This document shows, piece by piece, positions 47,707 to 57,968 of a DNA stretch of 64,000 bases. How positions within the stretch are numbered: position 1 is the stretch's first letter; every line of letters begins with the position of its first letter. The notes under the pieces are model-generated. The model did not search any database and had not been told where the DNA came from. It was given only the letters and a program-made list of their open reading frames with translations. The stretch spans positions 744,001 to 808,000 of the forward strand of contig NZ_JAHUZG010000001.1 of the NCBI RefSeq assembly GCF_019218285.1, in the 5' to 3' direction. The DNA comes from Antarctobacter sediminis (lineage in GTDB: Bacteria > Pseudomonadota > Alphaproteobacteria > Rhodobacterales > Rhodobacteraceae). Both the position numbers and the translations under genes were made by a program.

Positions 47707-49251
47707 TCAAACCTCTGCCATGCCGCGCATCAGGTCCTCTTCGGTGAATGTAAAGGCCTCGATATCGCAGGATAGTTTCTTGGAGGCGATGGTCATCCGG
47801 CGAGAGGTCGAAGCCAGTTGTCGCGACCGTTCAGACACGCGGCGGGTTTCGCCATCTGCCTGTTGAATCTGGTTGTGCAACCCGGTCATCGCCCCGGCCT
47901 GATCTGCGTTGCGGGTCGCAATGGCGTCGGTCATCTCGCTGGTTCGGGCGATGCGCTCCATGATCTCGTCAAGGCTGTTGCCCACTGCGTCCACCAGTTC
48001 AGCGCCGGTGGTGACCTGTTCAGAGCTTCGGGTGATAAGCGACCGGATGCCCGCCGCGGCTTCGGACGTGCTTTGGGCAAGGTGGCGCACCTCTGCCGCC
48101 ACTACGGCGAACCCCTTGCCCGAGGGACCGGCCCGCGCGGCCTCGACCCCCGCATTCAGGGCCAGCAGGTTGGTCTGAAAGGCCACATCATCAATCAGAT
48201 CCACGATCTGCGAAATCTCGCGTGAGCTGTCCTCGATCCCGCGCATCGCGGTGATGGCCTGTGTCGTGACGGTCCCGATGCGTTCGGCGCTTGCGCGTGC
48301 TTGTCCCGCCGCAGAGGCCGCCTGTTTCGCCTCTTGTACGGTCGCCTCAAAGGCCTGAAGCAACTGGGTTGCGGCCGTTGTCATCTCGGCCAGACGGTCG
48401 ACCTGATTGCCCGATTGTCCCGAAAGCGCGATCATGTCCTGCGCCAACCCCTGCGCATCGGTGGTGAAACTGCCAGCCAATGCATTCGCACTGAGAAAGG
48501 AATCCCGCAGGGTTTCGACGGTGGTGTTGAAATCCTCGCGCATGATCTCATAGGCCTCGGGGAATGGCTGATCGATCCGGCAGGTCATGTCGCGCCCGCT
48601 AAGCCGGGTCAGCGCGACCCGCACCTGCGCGATCACTTCTTGCGCGACAATGTTGGACGCCTCGGCCTCGGCCTGCGCATCGGCGGCCATGCGACGTTCG
48701 GTTTCCAACCGGGCGTTGGTCTGGGCAAGGCGTTCGCGTGCCTTTTTCCGTTGGATCATCGACGTGGCCAGCACCCCGCCTTCCAACAGCACGACCGCAA
48801 GATGCAAAAGCCCGCGCAGCAGGATCGACCCGCCTTCTCCCACGGGCCAGACCAGCGCGGGCCAAACCGTCCCGACCCCGAACAGATGGACCGCCGTCAG
48901 CCCGCAGGCCCACGCAAGGACAGGAACGCTCCCCAGTGTCGAGACAACCGCCAACACGGCGAAAAAGATCAGATGCGTATCGGTTTGCCATGGATGCCCG
49001 GAAAATTCCGCAGTGACCACAACCGCTTGCAGGATCAGCATGGTTGCAATGCCGTAACCGCCCAGCACATGCCCGCCCCGTGTGGACAAGGCCGCGAGTA
49101 TTGCCGCCACCGGCAACACATGAATCAACATCCCCGGCACCTGCCCCGATGACAGGATCACCAACCAGGCCAGCGGCACGACCAAAACGCTGACCACGAC
49201 CGCGATCACCCGGCCATCCATGCGCCAAAGCTGGGAAAACAGGGTGTTCAT
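47707..49251 (-). CDS. Methyl-accepting chemotaxis protein with polytopic membrane N-terminus
   Basis: This 514-residue chemoreceptor has five or six membrane helices in residues 15-165 with very short loops, so there is no periplasmic ligand domain, followed by a coiled coil ([19 protein letters not shown]) and the signalling tip [18 protein letters not shown] with [14 protein letters not shown]. It would signal to CheA/CheW. No other che genes are in the window. The input is probably a membrane or cytoplasmic property such as redox state. Confidence 0.87.
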   Translation of the reverse strand: MNTLFSQLWRMDGRVIAVVVSVLVVPLAWLVILSSGQVPGMLIHVLPVAAILAALSTRGGHVLGGYGIATMLILQAVVVTAEFSGHPWQTDTHLIFFAVLAVVSTLGSVPVLAWACGLTAVHLFGVGTVWPALVWPVGEGGSILLRGLLHLAVVLLEGGVLATSMIQRKKARERLAQTNARLETERRMAADAQAEAEASNIVAQEVIAQVRVALTRLSGRDMTCRIDQPFPEAYEIMREDFNTTVETLRDSFLSANALAGSFTTDAQGLAQDMIALSGQSGNQVDRLAEMTTAATQLLQAFEATVQEAKQAASAAGQARASAERIGTVTTQAITAMRGIEDSSREISQIVDLIDDVAFQTNLLALNAGVEAARAGPSGKGFAVVAAEVRHLAQSTSEAAAGIRSLITRSSEQVTTGAELVDAVGNSLDEIMERIARTSEMTDAIATRNADQAGAMTGLHNQIQQADGETRRVSERSRQLASTSRRMTIASKKLSCDIEAFTFTEEDLMRGMAEV

Positions 49252-49486
49252 TGTCGTCTACTCCACAGGGGGATGGGGGTCTTGGGCCGCATGTTTCCTG
49301 TAGCCAGCCCTACGCCGCGCCCCTTACCTGCGGATTAACGGCCCATTTTTAATGCCTAAAATCCATTCTCTCCGCGTCGCTTGGTCCCAGCGCCCCTATT
49401 ATCGTATACATTTGCATACCGCATTTCCGCACTGCCGAAAAACCGCTATGAAGGAGCCGAGTCAGACAAGGCCGAAGGGGCGCATC

Positions 49487-50701
49487 ATGACGAAGATCAA
49501 GGTCGACAACCCGATCGTCGAGATGGACGGGGACGAAATGACCCGCATCATGTGGGACTTCATCAAGCAAAAGCTGATCCTGCCGTATCTCGACATCGAT
49601 CTGCTGTATTATGATCTGGGCATCGAGGAACGGGACCGGACCGAGGACCAGATCACGATCGACGCCGCCGAAAAGACCAAGGAGGTCGGCGTCGCCGTCA
49701 AATGCGCCACGATCACCCCGGACGAGGCGCGGGTCGAGGAATTTGGCCTGAAAAAGATGTGGCGCAGCCCCAATGGCACCATCCGCAACATCCTTGGCGG
49801 AGTCGTCTTTCGCCAGCCGATCATCTGCCGCAACGTGCCGCGCCTGGTCCCCGGTTGGACATCACCCATCGTTGTCGGACGCCATGCCTTTGGCGATCAG
49901 TATAAGGCCACGGATTTCACCTTTCCCGGCCCCGGCAAGCTGACGATGAAATTCGAAGGCGAAGATGGCACCGTGATTGAACGCGAGGTCTATGACGCGC
50001 CGTCAGCGGGTGTCTATCAGGCGATGTACAACCTCGATGCCTCGATCATCGATTTTGCCCGTGCCTCTTTGAACTACGGACTGAACCTTGGCTGGCCGGT
50101 CTACCTGTCGACCAAGAACACGATCCTCAAGGCCTATGACGGCCGTTTCAAGGATCTGTTCCAACAGGTCTTCGAGGAAGAGTTCGAGGAAAAATTCAAG
50201 GAAAAGGGCATCTGGTACGAACACCGGCTGATCGACGACATGGTGGCCTGCGCCATGAAGTGGAACGGCAAATTCGTCTGGGCTTGCAAGAACTACGACG
50301 GCGACGTTCAGTCCGACACGGTGGCACAGGGCTTTGGCTCGCTTGGTCTGATGACGTCGCAACTGATGACGCCAGACGGCAAGATCGTCGAGGCCGAAGC
50401 CGCCCATGGCACCGTGACCCGCCATTACCGCCAGCACCAGAAGGGCGAGTCGACCTCGACCAACTCGATCGCGTCGATCTATGCTTGGACCGGCGGGCTG
50501 AAGCACCGCGCCAAGCTGGATGACAATGCGCGTCTGCGTGAATTTGCGGAAACCCTGGAGCGGGTGATCGTGGAAACGGTGGAATCGGGCCATATGACCA
50601 AGGATCTTGCCTTGCTGGTCGGCCCGGATCAGGGATGGCTGACGACCATGGGCTTTCTAGAAAAGATCGACGAGAATCTGAACAAGGCCCTCGCAGGCTA
50701 A
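49487..50701 (+). CDS. icd: NADP-dependent isocitrate dehydrogenase (eukaryote-like type)
   Basis: This 404-residue enzyme oxidatively decarboxylates isocitrate to 2-oxoglutarate in the TCA cycle. It is the dimeric eukaryotic-type (subfamily II) enzyme common in alphaproteobacteria: [19 protein letters not shown] at the start, [28 protein letters not shown]-type substrate loop, [20 protein letters not shown], and [12 protein letters not shown] near the coenzyme site. The ATG at 49487 follows GAAGGGG. The longer open frame upstream has no family similarity. Confidence 0.95.
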   Translation: MTKIKVDNPIVEMDGDEMTRIMWDFIKQKLILPYLDIDLLYYDLGIEERDRTEDQITIDAAEKTKEVGVAVKCATITPDEARVEEFGLKKMWRSPNGTIRNILGGVVFRQPIICRNVPRLVPGWTSPIVVGRHAFGDQYKATDFTFPGPGKLTMKFEGEDGTVIEREVYDAPSAGVYQAMYNLDASIIDFARASLNYGLNLGWPVYLSTKNTILKAYDGRFKDLFQQVFEEEFEEKFKEKGIWYEHRLIDDMVACAMKWNGKFVWACKNYDGDVQSDTVAQGFGSLGLMTSQLMTPDGKIVEAEAAHGTVTRHYRQHQKGESTSTNSIASIYAWTGGLKHRAKLDDNARLREFAETLERVIVETVESGHMTKDLALLVGPDQGWLTTMGFLEKIDENLNKALAG

Positions 50702-50876
50702 ATGCCCTCACGGCGGGGCGCGCGGGCAGATCCCGCGCCCCTGCCCCTCTGACCGGCGACAAAAGGGTTGCATCGCTACCGCACCCCGGCCCCGGACGCC
50801 CCGGCGCGGCTTGGAAAACCTTTGCGACAGGCGCTATGTCTTGGGGTGCTGCCACGCGACAGGCCCGGAGATCCCT

Positions 50877-52394
50877 ATGAAAGCTGCTCGTCTTCCCCGT
50901 TCCCTCCTGCCCGCGCTTCTTGCCTGCGCCTCACTTGCGCCGCTGGCGTCCGAGGCAGGTGAGATCGTTTCGACCCCGGGCACGCATTTCGATTGCGCCG
51001 CCACGCTGACCGGACCGATCGAACCCGGCGATCTGGCCAAGATTGCCGCGCTGGACACGCGCAGCTTTGCCGGGGGCGACCGGCCCTTGTGCCTGAACAG
51101 CCCCGGCGGAAGCTTTGTCGAGGCTCTGAAGATCGCCGATTACCTGAATGAACGCGGTGTGCCCACGGCGGTGGACGATGGCGCTGAATGTTACCAATCC
51201 TGCGCGCTTGTCCTTTTGGGTGGCAGCAGCCTGACCCACAGCCAAGGCACGGTGCCCAACAAGCGGATGCACCTGAACGCCAAACTGGCCTTTGGCAGCC
51301 CCAGTCTCGCCTTGGACGATCAGAGCTATACACCCGAACAGGTGGCCGCGGTCTATGGGTCGGCCTTGCAGGCAGCCAGCGAACTGACCGCACGGCTGGA
51401 TGATTTCGACATGACAGCCGATTTCGCCGCGCAGGTTCTTGCGCTGACAGACAGCGACCTTCTGTTTGTCGACCGCGTGGATCAGGCCCGCGCGCTTGGC
51501 CTGAAGCTGGAAGGATTCGAAGCGCCAAGCAGCCTTGGTGACGAGATGGTCACCCGCGCCTGTATCGCGGAAAAAACCGCCTTCGATCCCGATGTCTCGG
51601 AACCCGGGCAATCGGTCTATGACCACCGGGTGCTGCGCGAACAGGGCGCAACCGCCCATCGCAAAGCCACCTACGTGGTCGAGGCCATCATCGACGGCGT
51701 GCCCTCATGGATCGGCTGTCAGGTCGAGTTGAACACCGGCGCGGGCGATACCTCGGCTGCGCTTCGGATGCGGATCAGCCCGGATTGGACTGCGGGCGGG
51801 AACCCGTCGCTTTTTGCGGTTCACAAAGCCCTGTTGCCGTCCGACTGGATCGACGTGCCTTTCCGCGATTTCTGGAAATTCATCCCCGAAAACCAGACAC
51901 TGGCCGAAGCCCGCAAGATGACCGCCCCGGATGCCAGTTCGTCGATTATCGTGGCCCCCGTGCGGGACCTGCCCGCAACCACACGCGGCACCGAGGACGT
52001 GCTGGCGCTTCTGTTCGACGACCGCAAGGAGATCCAGAACCGTCTGACGCTGCTGGGCTTTGACACCAATGGAGCGGACGGCATTTTTGGCCCCGGGACA
52101 CGCAACGCGCTGCGCGACTGGCAACGCAGCAACGGGTTTCAGCCCACCGGCTTCCTTGATGCCGCGCAGCGTGACGCGCTCTTCCTGCAAAGCGAATCGC
52201 AATACCTTGTTTTTGCAGAAGAAGAACGCCAGAGGGATTTGGAGGACCAGCAGCTGCGCAACGCGCCTGCGCCTGTCTTCAATCCGCCGCCCGCCGCGAA
52301 CACACCCGCGCCCGAACCGCAGGGCCAGCGCGTGCGGGTCTGCCAGCGCACCATCTTTGGCGAATTGGTCAACTGCCGGATTGAATTCCGCTGA
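50877..52394 (+). CDS. Secreted ClpP-fold-like protein with degenerate active site and peptidoglycan-binding domain
   Basis: This 505-residue protein is the third paralogue of the family at 2794 and 29115. It has a signal peptide (residues 1-27, ending SEA/GEI) and LCLNSPGGSFVEALKIADYL (SPGGS 75-79). Where the paralogues have Cys-x-Ser-x-Cys it reads CYQSC (105-109), so Gln107 replaces the candidate nucleophile, and LAFGSP places Gly140 where they have His. A PG_binding_1 repeat lies at 374-436 (IQNRLTLLGFDTNGADGIFG), then a Pro-rich linker and a tail with two cysteines. It is probably a non-catalytic wall-binding protein. The ATG follows CGGAG. Confidence 0.72.
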   Translation: MKAARLPRSLLPALLACASLAPLASEAGEIVSTPGTHFDCAATLTGPIEPGDLAKIAALDTRSFAGGDRPLCLNSPGGSFVEALKIADYLNERGVPTAVDDGAECYQSCALVLLGGSSLTHSQGTVPNKRMHLNAKLAFGSPSLALDDQSYTPEQVAAVYGSALQAASELTARLDDFDMTADFAAQVLALTDSDLLFVDRVDQARALGLKLEGFEAPSSLGDEMVTRACIAEKTAFDPDVSEPGQSVYDHRVLREQGATAHRKATYVVEAIIDGVPSWIGCQVELNTGAGDTSAALRMRISPDWTAGGNPSLFAVHKALLPSDWIDVPFRDFWKFIPENQTLAEARKMTAPDASSSIIVAPVRDLPATTRGTEDVLALLFDDRKEIQNRLTLLGFDTNGADGIFGPGTRNALRDWQRSNGFQPTGFLDAAQRDALFLQSESQYLVFAEEERQRDLEDQQLRNAPAPVFNPPPAANTPAPEPQGQRVRVCQRTIFGELVNCRIEFR

Positions 52395-52404
52395 ACGAAA
52401 GAAA

Positions 52405-52436
52405 GGCGGCGGACCCTTGGGCCCGCCGCCGTTTTT
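52405..52436 (+). terminator. Rho-independent terminator after the third ClpP-like gene
   Basis: GGCGGCGG (52405-52412) pairs with CCGCCGCC (52423-52430), extended by CCC/GGG, and GTTTTT follows. It is also the nearest element past the convergent EF-hand gene. Confidence 0.85.
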
Positions 52437-52502
52437 GATGTCAGGGCCTGCGCGCGCCGCATCCATCCCCAACAGATGCGGCGCACAGCTGCCCCTCCCG
52501 GA

Positions 52503-52754
52503 TCAGCTTTCGTCAGCCGGGATGACACCGGCGGTCCGCGCCGCCTCCAGTTCCTCTGCGCTCAGCAGGCCGTCACCATCGGCATCTGCGCCGGTGAAGT
52601 CGTCCTGCGAAACGTCCGGGTACATGGCCTGGACCTCTTCCAGCGACACCAGCCCGTCTCCGTCCATGTCGAGCTTTGCGCCCTCCATGTCCTGAGCAAA
52701 GGCAGGCAGGCTGAAAGCGGTCAGCGCGGCGATGGTGGTCAGGGTCGTTTTCAT
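52503..52754 (-). CDS. Secreted EF-hand calcium-binding protein
   Basis: This 83-residue protein has a signal peptide (MKTTLTTIAALTAFSLPAFA/QDM) and two EF-hands with canonical loops: DMDGDGLVSLEE (29-40) and DADGDGLLSAEE (about 57-68). Both loops have Asp or Glu at the 1, 3, 5 and 12 positions, so calcium binding is likely. It is a small periplasmic or secreted protein of unknown role. The ATG at 52752-52754 follows GGAGGAAAG. A longer frame upstream is not supported. Confidence 0.82.
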   Translation of the reverse strand: MKTTLTTIAALTAFSLPAFAQDMEGAKLDMDGDGLVSLEEVQAMYPDVSQDDFTGADADGDGLLSAEELEAARTAGVIPADES

Positions 52755-53016
52755 AGTCTTTCCTCCGTGAGTGGTGGTTGGAAGTGAGGGATACATGACG
52801 TTCCCCCGACCGGGTTGCGAGAGCCATCGACGCCAGCGGCGAAAACGGGCGGCGGGTCGCCAGAAATGCCCTGTCGCATAGGCGGACCAAAGCCGCCCCA
52901 AGACCACGCGCGACAAGCCGCGGATCAACACAACCACAACTGGCAACGCCCCGCCTAAGCGGATCGAAAATTTACATGAGCGGGAACCCACACATCCCTG
53001 ATTTAGAATAGAAAAA
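52755..53016. other. Intergenic region upstream of the EF-hand gene
   Basis: About 260 gene-free bases lie between the EF-hand start and the terminator at 53017. They contain the minus-strand EF-hand promoter; I see no repeat or RNA gene. Confidence 0.35.
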
Positions 53017-53042
53017 AGGCGTTCCTTGGGGAAGGAACGCCT
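53017..53042 (-). terminator. Strong Rho-independent terminator
   Basis: A perfect 10-bp stem (AGGCGTTCCT with AGGAACGCCT), 6-base loop, followed on the minus strand by TTTTTTCTATTC. It ends the nrdJ transcription unit on the left. Confidence 0.9.
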
Positions 53043-53070
53043 CTAGTTTCGCGAACAAGGCTCGTCTATT

Positions 53071-53172
53071 TCACCGCCCGAGTTTTTTGCCTGCGGCCTT
53101 GTCAGCGTCTGGGGCCAGCGCACCGGCCCCGGAACGGATGGCGGGACGGGACTCCCTAACCACCCAAACCAT
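53071..53172 (-). CDS. Possible 33-residue small ORF or structured RNA downstream of nrdJ
   Basis: An ATG at 53170-53172 opens a 33-codon frame (MVWVVRESRPAIRSG, then a lysine-rich tail ending KLGR) that ends just before the strong terminator. The 22 bases before the ATG fold into a hairpin (GGGGCCAGTTG with complementary TTTGGCCCC), and there is no clear ribosome-binding site. It could be a small protein under RNA control or simply a non-coding transcript end. Confidence 0.3.
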   Translation of the reverse strand: MVWVVRESRPAIRSGAGALAPDADKAAGKKLGR

Positions 53173-53219
53173 GCGGGGCCAAAGGCAACTGGCCCCACAT
53201 CACCCCCCTAGGGTGTCTC

Positions 53220-53510
53220 TTATGCCCGTTTCCGATCCACGAGGGGCAACTCCCCGACGGTTCGGAAATGGGCCATTCCGGTCATCATGTCGAAGCGGTC
53301 CACCACCAGATCAAACCCGCTTCCGTCATGGGCAACGGCGCGCAGGGGCGCCTTGCCGCGCATGGCTGTTCCGATGAACCGCGCCGGCATCGCGAAGGAC
53401 CCGGTTCCGCGGTGACCCCGGACACCCGGGATCACACTGACGGTGAGGGTCATGGGATCACTCAGCAAGCCATCCCATTCGAGCACGCAGTCCACCTCCA
53501 ACGTGGCCAT
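53220..53510 (-). CDS. Conserved-looking small protein downstream of nrdJ
   Basis: This 96-residue protein of unknown function lies 13 bp downstream of nrdJ on the same strand and is surely co-transcribed. It is strand-rich (MATLEVDCVLEWDGLLSD, MTLTVSVIPGVRGHRG, MPARFIGTAMRGKAPL) with no signal peptide or catalytic motif. I do not recognise a family. Its position suggests a link with ribonucleotide reduction or simply convenient co-expression. Confidence 0.6.
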   Translation of the reverse strand: MATLEVDCVLEWDGLLSDPMTLTVSVIPGVRGHRGTGSFAMPARFIGTAMRGKAPLRAVAHDGSGFDLVVDRFDMMTGMAHFRTVGELPLVDRKRA

Positions 53511-53523
53511 GGCCCGTCAGTCC

Positions 53524-56500
53524 TCAGCTACAACCCGAGGTCGCGCCGCAGGTGTTGCACTTCATGCAGGTGCCGTTGCGCACCAGCGTGTAGTTGCCGC
53601 ATTCGCCGCAGGCTTCGCCTTCGTAGCCCTGCATCTTGGCCTTGGTCACCGCGGTCATCGCCATGGCCGACGCCGAGCCCCCGCCCGATTTCGGACCGGC
53701 GGCCGTTGCGGGCACCAGCGTGCGCAGCACCTGATCCGGATCGGTCCCGGCTTCCAGCGCGACAGTGGCCTGACCGCCCTGCAAGACCACCAGTTCCTGC
53801 GGCAGACGCTTGCGCAGGTAGCCGGTCGAACTGATCTGTTTCAGCACTTCGAGGCTGCGCGATGCGGCGGTTTCCGACAGTTCCTTGACGTTGCTCACGC
53901 CTTCTTCCTCGCCGCGGCCCAGATCGTCAAAGGTGGCCCCTTCGGGTTTCACATGGGCAAGGTCGGTGCGGTCCAGATAGGACACGGCCAGTTCGCGGAA
54001 GATATAGTCGAGGATCGAGGTCGCATTCTTGATGCTGTCATTGCCCTGCACCATGCCCGCCGGTTCGAACTTGGTGAAGGTGAAGGCATCGACGAACTCT
54101 TCCAGCGGCACGCCATATTGCAGACCGACCGAGACAGCGATGGCAAAGTTGTTCATCATCGCACGGAAGCCAGCGCCTTCCTTGTGCATGTCGATGAAGA
54201 TCTCGCCAAGCGCGCCATCCTCGTATTCACCGGTCCGCAGGTACACCTTGTGGCCACCGACGATCGCCTTCTGGGTATAGCCCTTGCGGCGTTCCGGCAT
54301 CTTGGTGCGTCCGGCGCGGATAACTTCCTTGATGACCACCTTTTCGACGATCTTCTCGGCCAGCACCTCGGCTTTTTCCTGCGGTGTACCGGTTTCCAGG
54401 ATCTCGGCGGCCTCGTCGTCATCTTCGACCAGTGCGGCGGCCAGCGGTTGCGACAGTTTGGAACCGTCACGATACAGCGCGTTGGCCTTTACCCCCAGCG
54501 ACCAGGACAGCTCATAGGCCTTCTGGCAATCTTCGATGGTGGCATCGTTGGGCATGTTGATCGTCTTCGAGATCGCGCCCGAGATGAACGATTGCGCCGC
54601 AGCCATCATGGTGATGTGGCTTTGGACCGACAAGAAGCGCTTGCCCTTCTTGCCGCAGGGGTTGGCGCAGTCAAAGACCTTGAGGTGTTCTTCCTTCAGG
54701 TGCGGCGCACCTTCGAGGGTCATGGTCCCGCAGACATGGTCATTTGCAGCCTCGACCTCTGCCTTGGTAAAGCCAAGGTGGCGCAGCAGGTCAAAGCTGG
54801 GATCGGTCAGTTTCTCGGCGGGAATGCCCAGAACGTCGCGGCAGAATTCTTCGCCCAGCGTCCACTGGTTAAAGACAAAGCGGATGTCAAAGGCCGAGGC
54901 CAGCGCGCTTTCCACCTTTTCGATCTGTGCCGGACCAAAACCATGGCCGATCAGCGCGGTATGGTTGATGCCCGGCGCATTGCCCAGCGTCTGATGACCC
55001 ACCGCATAAGAGATGATCTCTTCGATCTGGCTCGAGGTATAGCCGAGGTTTTCCAGCGCCGCAGGCACCGACCGGTTGATGATCTTGAAATAGCCACCGC
55101 CTGCGAGCTTCTTGAACTTCACCAAGGCAAAGTCCGGTTCGATCCCGGTGGTGTCGCAATCCATGACCAGACCGATGGTGCCGGTCGGCGCGATGACCGA
55201 AACCTGCGCATTGCGGTAGCCGTGTTTTTCCCCAAGGCTGTAGGCTTCGTCCCATGCCGACATGGAAAGATGCACCAGCGCCTCGTCCGGGCAGTTCGCG
55301 AGGTCCAGCGGAACCGGCTTGACGGCCAGTTTGTGATAGCCTTCCGACGCGCCATACGCGGCGTTGCGGTGGTTCTGGATCACCCGCAGCATGTGCTCGC
55401 GGTTACGTTCATAGCCCGCAAAGGCACCCAGTTCGCCAGCGATCTCCGCCGAGGTTGCGTAGGCCGTACCGGTCATGATCGCGGTCAGCGCACCGCAAAG
55501 CGCGCGGCCTTCGTCCGAGTCATAGCCATAGCCCATGTTCATCAGCAGCCCGCCGATATTGGCGTAGCCAAGACCCAGCGTGCGGAAATCATAGCTGAGC
55601 TGCGCGATTTCCTTGGACGGGAACTGCGCCATGGTCACCGAGATCTCAAGCGTCAGCGTCCACAGACGTGTGGCGTGGATATAGCTCTCGGCGTCGAAAC
55701 GACCGTCCTTGAGGAAGGTCAGCAGGTTCATCGAGGCCAGGTTGCAGGCCGTATCGTCGAGGAACATGTACTCGGAACAGGGGTTCGAGCCGCGGATCGC
55801 GCCGTCTTCGGGGCAAGTGTGCCACGCGTTGACGGTATCGTGGAACTGGATACCCGGATCGGCACAGGCCCATGCCGCGTGGCCCACCTGTTCCCAAAGG
55901 TCGCGCGCCTTGATCACCTTGGCCACTTCGCCGTCGGTGCGGCGGATCAATTCCCAATCCTTGTCTTCCTTGACGGCCTTCAGGAAGGCGTCGGTGACGC
56001 GGATCGAGTTGTTGGAATTCTGGCCCGAGACCGACGCGTAGGCTTCGCTGTCCCAATCCGTGTCATAGGTCGGGAATTCAATCGAGGCATAGCCCTGACG
56101 AGCATAATCCAGAACGCGTTTGATATAGGTCTCGGGGATCATGGCGCCCTTGGCTGCTCGGATGGCCGCCTTCAGGGTCTCGTTCTTCTTGGGCTCATAT
56201 GCGTCCGCTTCATCGCCGTCCCAGACACGGATTGCCTCGAAGATACCGTTCAGCATCTTCTCGTGCATCTTCGAGCCGGCGACGATGGACGCCACCTTTT
56301 GCTCTTCCTTCACCTTCCAGTTGATGAATTCTTCGATGTCCGGGTGATCGGCGTCGCAAATCACCATCTTCGCTGCTCGACGGGTCGTCCCGCCCGACTT
56401 GATCGCACCGGCGGCGCGATCACCAATCTTCAGGAACCCCATCAGGCCCGAGGACTTGCCTCCACCTGACAGGGCCTCTCCTTCGGCACGCAGGGAGGAG

Positions 56501-57183
56501 AAATTCGTGCCGGTGCCGGAGCCGTATTTGAACAGGCGCGCCTCGCGCACCCACAGATCCATGATACCGCCTTCGTTCACAAGGTCATCGCTGACCGACT
56601 GGATAAAGCAGGCATGAGGCTGCGGATGCTCATAGGCTGATTTCGATTTGACCAGTTTGCCGGTCTTGTAATCGACATAGAAATGGCCCTGACCGGGGCC
56701 GTCGATGCCATAGGCCCAGTGCAGGCCCGTGTTGAACCACTGGGGGCTGTTCGGGGCGGCCATCTGGGTGGCCAGCATCACGCGCATTTCGTCGAAATAG
56801 GCGCGGGCATCTTCTTCGGTGGTGAAATAGCCACCTTTCCAACCCCAATAGGTCCAGGCGCCGGCCAGACGGTCAAAGACTTGGCGCGCGCTGGTTTCAC
56901 CCGTCTTGGGAGTGTCCTTGGAGGCCGGGACCGACCGCCACAGGAACTCGGGCACACCTTCTTCGCGGACGCGCTTCAGTTCGGTCGGGACGCCGGCCTT
57001 GCGGAAGTATTTCTGCGCGATGACATCGCTGGCCACCTGGCTCCAGCCTGCCGGCACTTCGAGAGCGTCGAGTGCAAAGACCGTGGTGCCATCCGGGTTG
57101 CGGATCTCGGATTTGGTCGTGACGAAGTCGATATCCGCGTAGGCGTCCTGACCTGCCTTGGTGAATTTTCTTTCGATTTTCAT
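53524..57183 (-). CDS. nrdJ: Class II (adenosylcobalamin-dependent) ribonucleoside-diphosphate reductase
   Basis: This 1219-residue enzyme is full length for NrdJ. It reduces ribonucleotides to deoxyribonucleotides with B12 as radical source, independent of oxygen. The substrate region has [16 protein letters not shown] and [12 protein letters not shown], and [16 protein letters not shown]. The active-site Asn-Cys-Glu triad is in [19 protein letters not shown], and [19 protein letters not shown] follows. The C-terminus is a zinc-ribbon-like [15 protein letters not shown] tail with CNTC and a final CS. A candidate NrdR box lies upstream at 57328. I see no class I or III reductase genes in the window. 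Confidence 0.95.
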   Translation of the reverse strand: MKIERKFTKAGQDAYADIDFVTTKSEIRNPDGTTVFALDALEVPAGWSQVASDVIAQKYFRKAGVPTELKRVREEGVPEFLWRSVPASKDTPKTGETSARQVFDRLAGAWTYWGWKGGYFTTEEDARAYFDEMRVMLATQMAAPNSPQWFNTGLHWAYGIDGPGQGHFYVDYKTGKLVKSKSAYEHPQPHACFIQSVSDDLVNEGGIMDLWVREARLFKYGSGTGTNFSSLRAEGEALSGGGKSSGLMGFLKIGDRAAGAIKSGGTTRRAAKMVICDADHPDIEEFINWKVKEEQKVASIVAGSKMHEKMLNGIFEAIRVWDGDEADAYEPKKNETLKAAIRAAKGAMIPETYIKRVLDYARQGYASIEFPTYDTDWDSEAYASVSGQNSNNSIRVTDAFLKAVKEDKDWELIRRTDGEVAKVIKARDLWEQVGHAAWACADPGIQFHDTVNAWHTCPEDGAIRGSNPCSEYMFLDDTACNLASMNLLTFLKDGRFDAESYIHATRLWTLTLEISVTMAQFPSKEIAQLSYDFRTLGLGYANIGGLLMNMGYGYDSDEGRALCGALTAIMTGTAYATSAEIAGELGAFAGYERNREHMLRVIQNHRNAAYGASEGYHKLAVKPVPLDLANCPDEALVHLSMSAWDEAYSLGEKHGYRNAQVSVIAPTGTIGLVMDCDTTGIEPDFALVKFKKLAGGGYFKIINRSVPAALENLGYTSSQIEEIISYAVGHQTLGNAPGINHTALIGHGFGPAQIEKVESALASAFDIRFVFNQWTLGEEFCRDVLGIPAEKLTDPSFDLLRHLGFTKAEVEAANDHVCGTMTLEGAPHLKEEHLKVFDCANPCGKKGKRFLSVQSHITMMAAAQSFISGAISKTINMPNDATIEDCQKAYELSWSLGVKANALYRDGSKLSQPLAAALVEDDDEAAEILETGTPQEKAEVLAEKIVEKVVIKEVIRAGRTKMPERRKGYTQKAIVGGHKVYLRTGEYEDGALGEIFIDMHKEGAGFRAMMNNFAIAVSVGLQYGVPLEEFVDAFTFTKFEPAGMVQGNDSIKNATSILDYIFRELAVSYLDRTDLAHVKPEGATFDDLGRGEEEGVSNVKELSETAASRSLEVLKQISSTGYLRKRLPQELVVLQGGQATVALEAGTDPDQVLRTLVPATAAGPKSGGGSASAMAMTAVTKAKMQGYEGEACGECGNYTLVRNGTCMKCNTCGATSGCS

Positions 57184-57327
57184 CGCTGCTGCCCCTGAGC
57201 GTGTCCCGTGTCTCGTGCCGGCGGGATGACAAGGGTGAAACGTGCCCTGACCCCGCGGTTGCCACGCGGGCCGAGGCGCGACGCCTCGATTGTGTCTTTG
57301 ATGAGCTTGTCTGTCCCTTGCCGCCGT

Positions 57328-57343
57328 CCACTATATGTTGTGG
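57328..57343. promoter_or_regulatory. Candidate NrdR box upstream of nrdJ
   Basis: CCACTATATGTTGTGG matches the NrdR consensus CACWATATATWGTG with one mismatch, and its arms CCAC and GTGG are palindromic. It lies 145 bp upstream of the nrdJ ATG. I found only one good site; NrdR boxes usually come in pairs about 31 bp apart. Confidence 0.55.
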
Positions 57344-57430
57344 GCTTCCCGACCGGCCTCCACAAAATGGCCTTGGGGCGGCGCAGTCGTCAACGGCTTT
57401 TTTTACGAAATATACATATATTTGGTGTTG

Positions 57431-57773
57431 ACCGGGAGGGGTGGCACAAGGGGCGGTAGGCATCCCCCGATTCAACAACAGGCTGTTAATAAATCAGGTT
57501 GAACAAAAGCCCAATAAAACTTGGCGCGGCATGTACTTGCACACAGAACCCTGTGGACAAGCGCTCGATTTGCCCTGTGGGCGATTAATTTCCCTTAATC
57601 TTCGTGAACACGGCCGATGTTGCGTTTGGATCACGCGCAACCCTGTCCCTCGCAGCGGTTTTGCGCCTCCACACCAGATCTAGTGGCCCTGCCGATTCTC
57701 CCGGTATCGCCCGCTGACCCCATATCTTGTCCCTGCCCGCCCCTTCGCAGACCCGGGCTCCGACCGGACACGA
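57431..57773. other. Gene-free region between nrdJ promoter and tRNA-Pro terminator
   Basis: About 340 bases. Two short plus-strand frames cross it without ribosome-binding sites or family resemblance. CTGTGGACAAGC and CCTGTGGGCG occur at about 57550 and 57577, which resemble single DnaA-box half-matches but are not arrayed. An A/T-rich stretch at 57400-57424 may be part of the nrdJ upstream region. Confidence 0.4.
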
Positions 57774-57802
57774 CGAAAAAGGCCGCCCCAAATGGTGCGG
57801 CC
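57774..57802 (-). terminator. Rho-independent terminator after tRNA-Pro
   Basis: GGCCGC and GCGGCC (57781-57786 and 57797-57802) form a stem around a 10-base loop; on the minus strand TTTTT follows. It begins 29 bases past the 3' end of the tRNA. Confidence 0.8.
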
Positions 57803-57830
57803 CTGCGGATCTATCAACCCTGTGGTGAAA

Positions 57831-57907
57831 TGGTCGGGGCGGCGAGATTCGAACTCACGACCTTCTGTACCCAAAACAGACGCGCTACCAGGCTGCGCCA
57901 CGCCCCG
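57831..57907 (-). tRNA. tRNA-Pro, anticodon UGG
   Basis: The minus strand gives a full cloverleaf: 7-bp acceptor stem CGGGGCG with CGCCCCG (57901-57907 and 57835-57841), a D arm with AGCCTGGTAGC, an anticodon stem TCTGT/ACAGA around loop TTTGGGT (anticodon TGG), and the T arm GTTCGAATC. The terminal CCA is encoded (57831-57833). It reads proline CCA and, by wobble, other CCN codons. Confidence 0.95.
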
Positions 57908-57968
57908 ACTCTCAGGCTTTGTGCGGTCTATCCGCAGGAAGCGAGGTTGAAAAGCCCCTTTTCGCGGA

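Noticed and set aside
53443-56469. A 1008-codon open frame on the plus strand across nrdJ
   Set aside because: It runs antisense to a full-length, clearly recognisable NrdJ; the long frame is a by-product of high-GC codon use. Its protein has no recognisable domain or ribosome-binding site.
57184-57327. Cobalamin riboswitch in the nrdJ leader
   Set aside because: I looked for the conserved B12-box pattern in the minus-strand leader and saw none; this cannot exclude a divergent version.
57540-57600. Possible DnaA boxes and replication origin
   Set aside because: CTGTGGACAAG and CCTGTGGGCG are single imperfect matches, unarrayed, without an AT-rich unwinding element or origin-linked genes.
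57441-57683. An 80-codon plus-strand frame between the nrdJ promoter and tRNA-Pro
   Set aside because: Unusual composition, no support from a ribosome-binding site or family resemblance.
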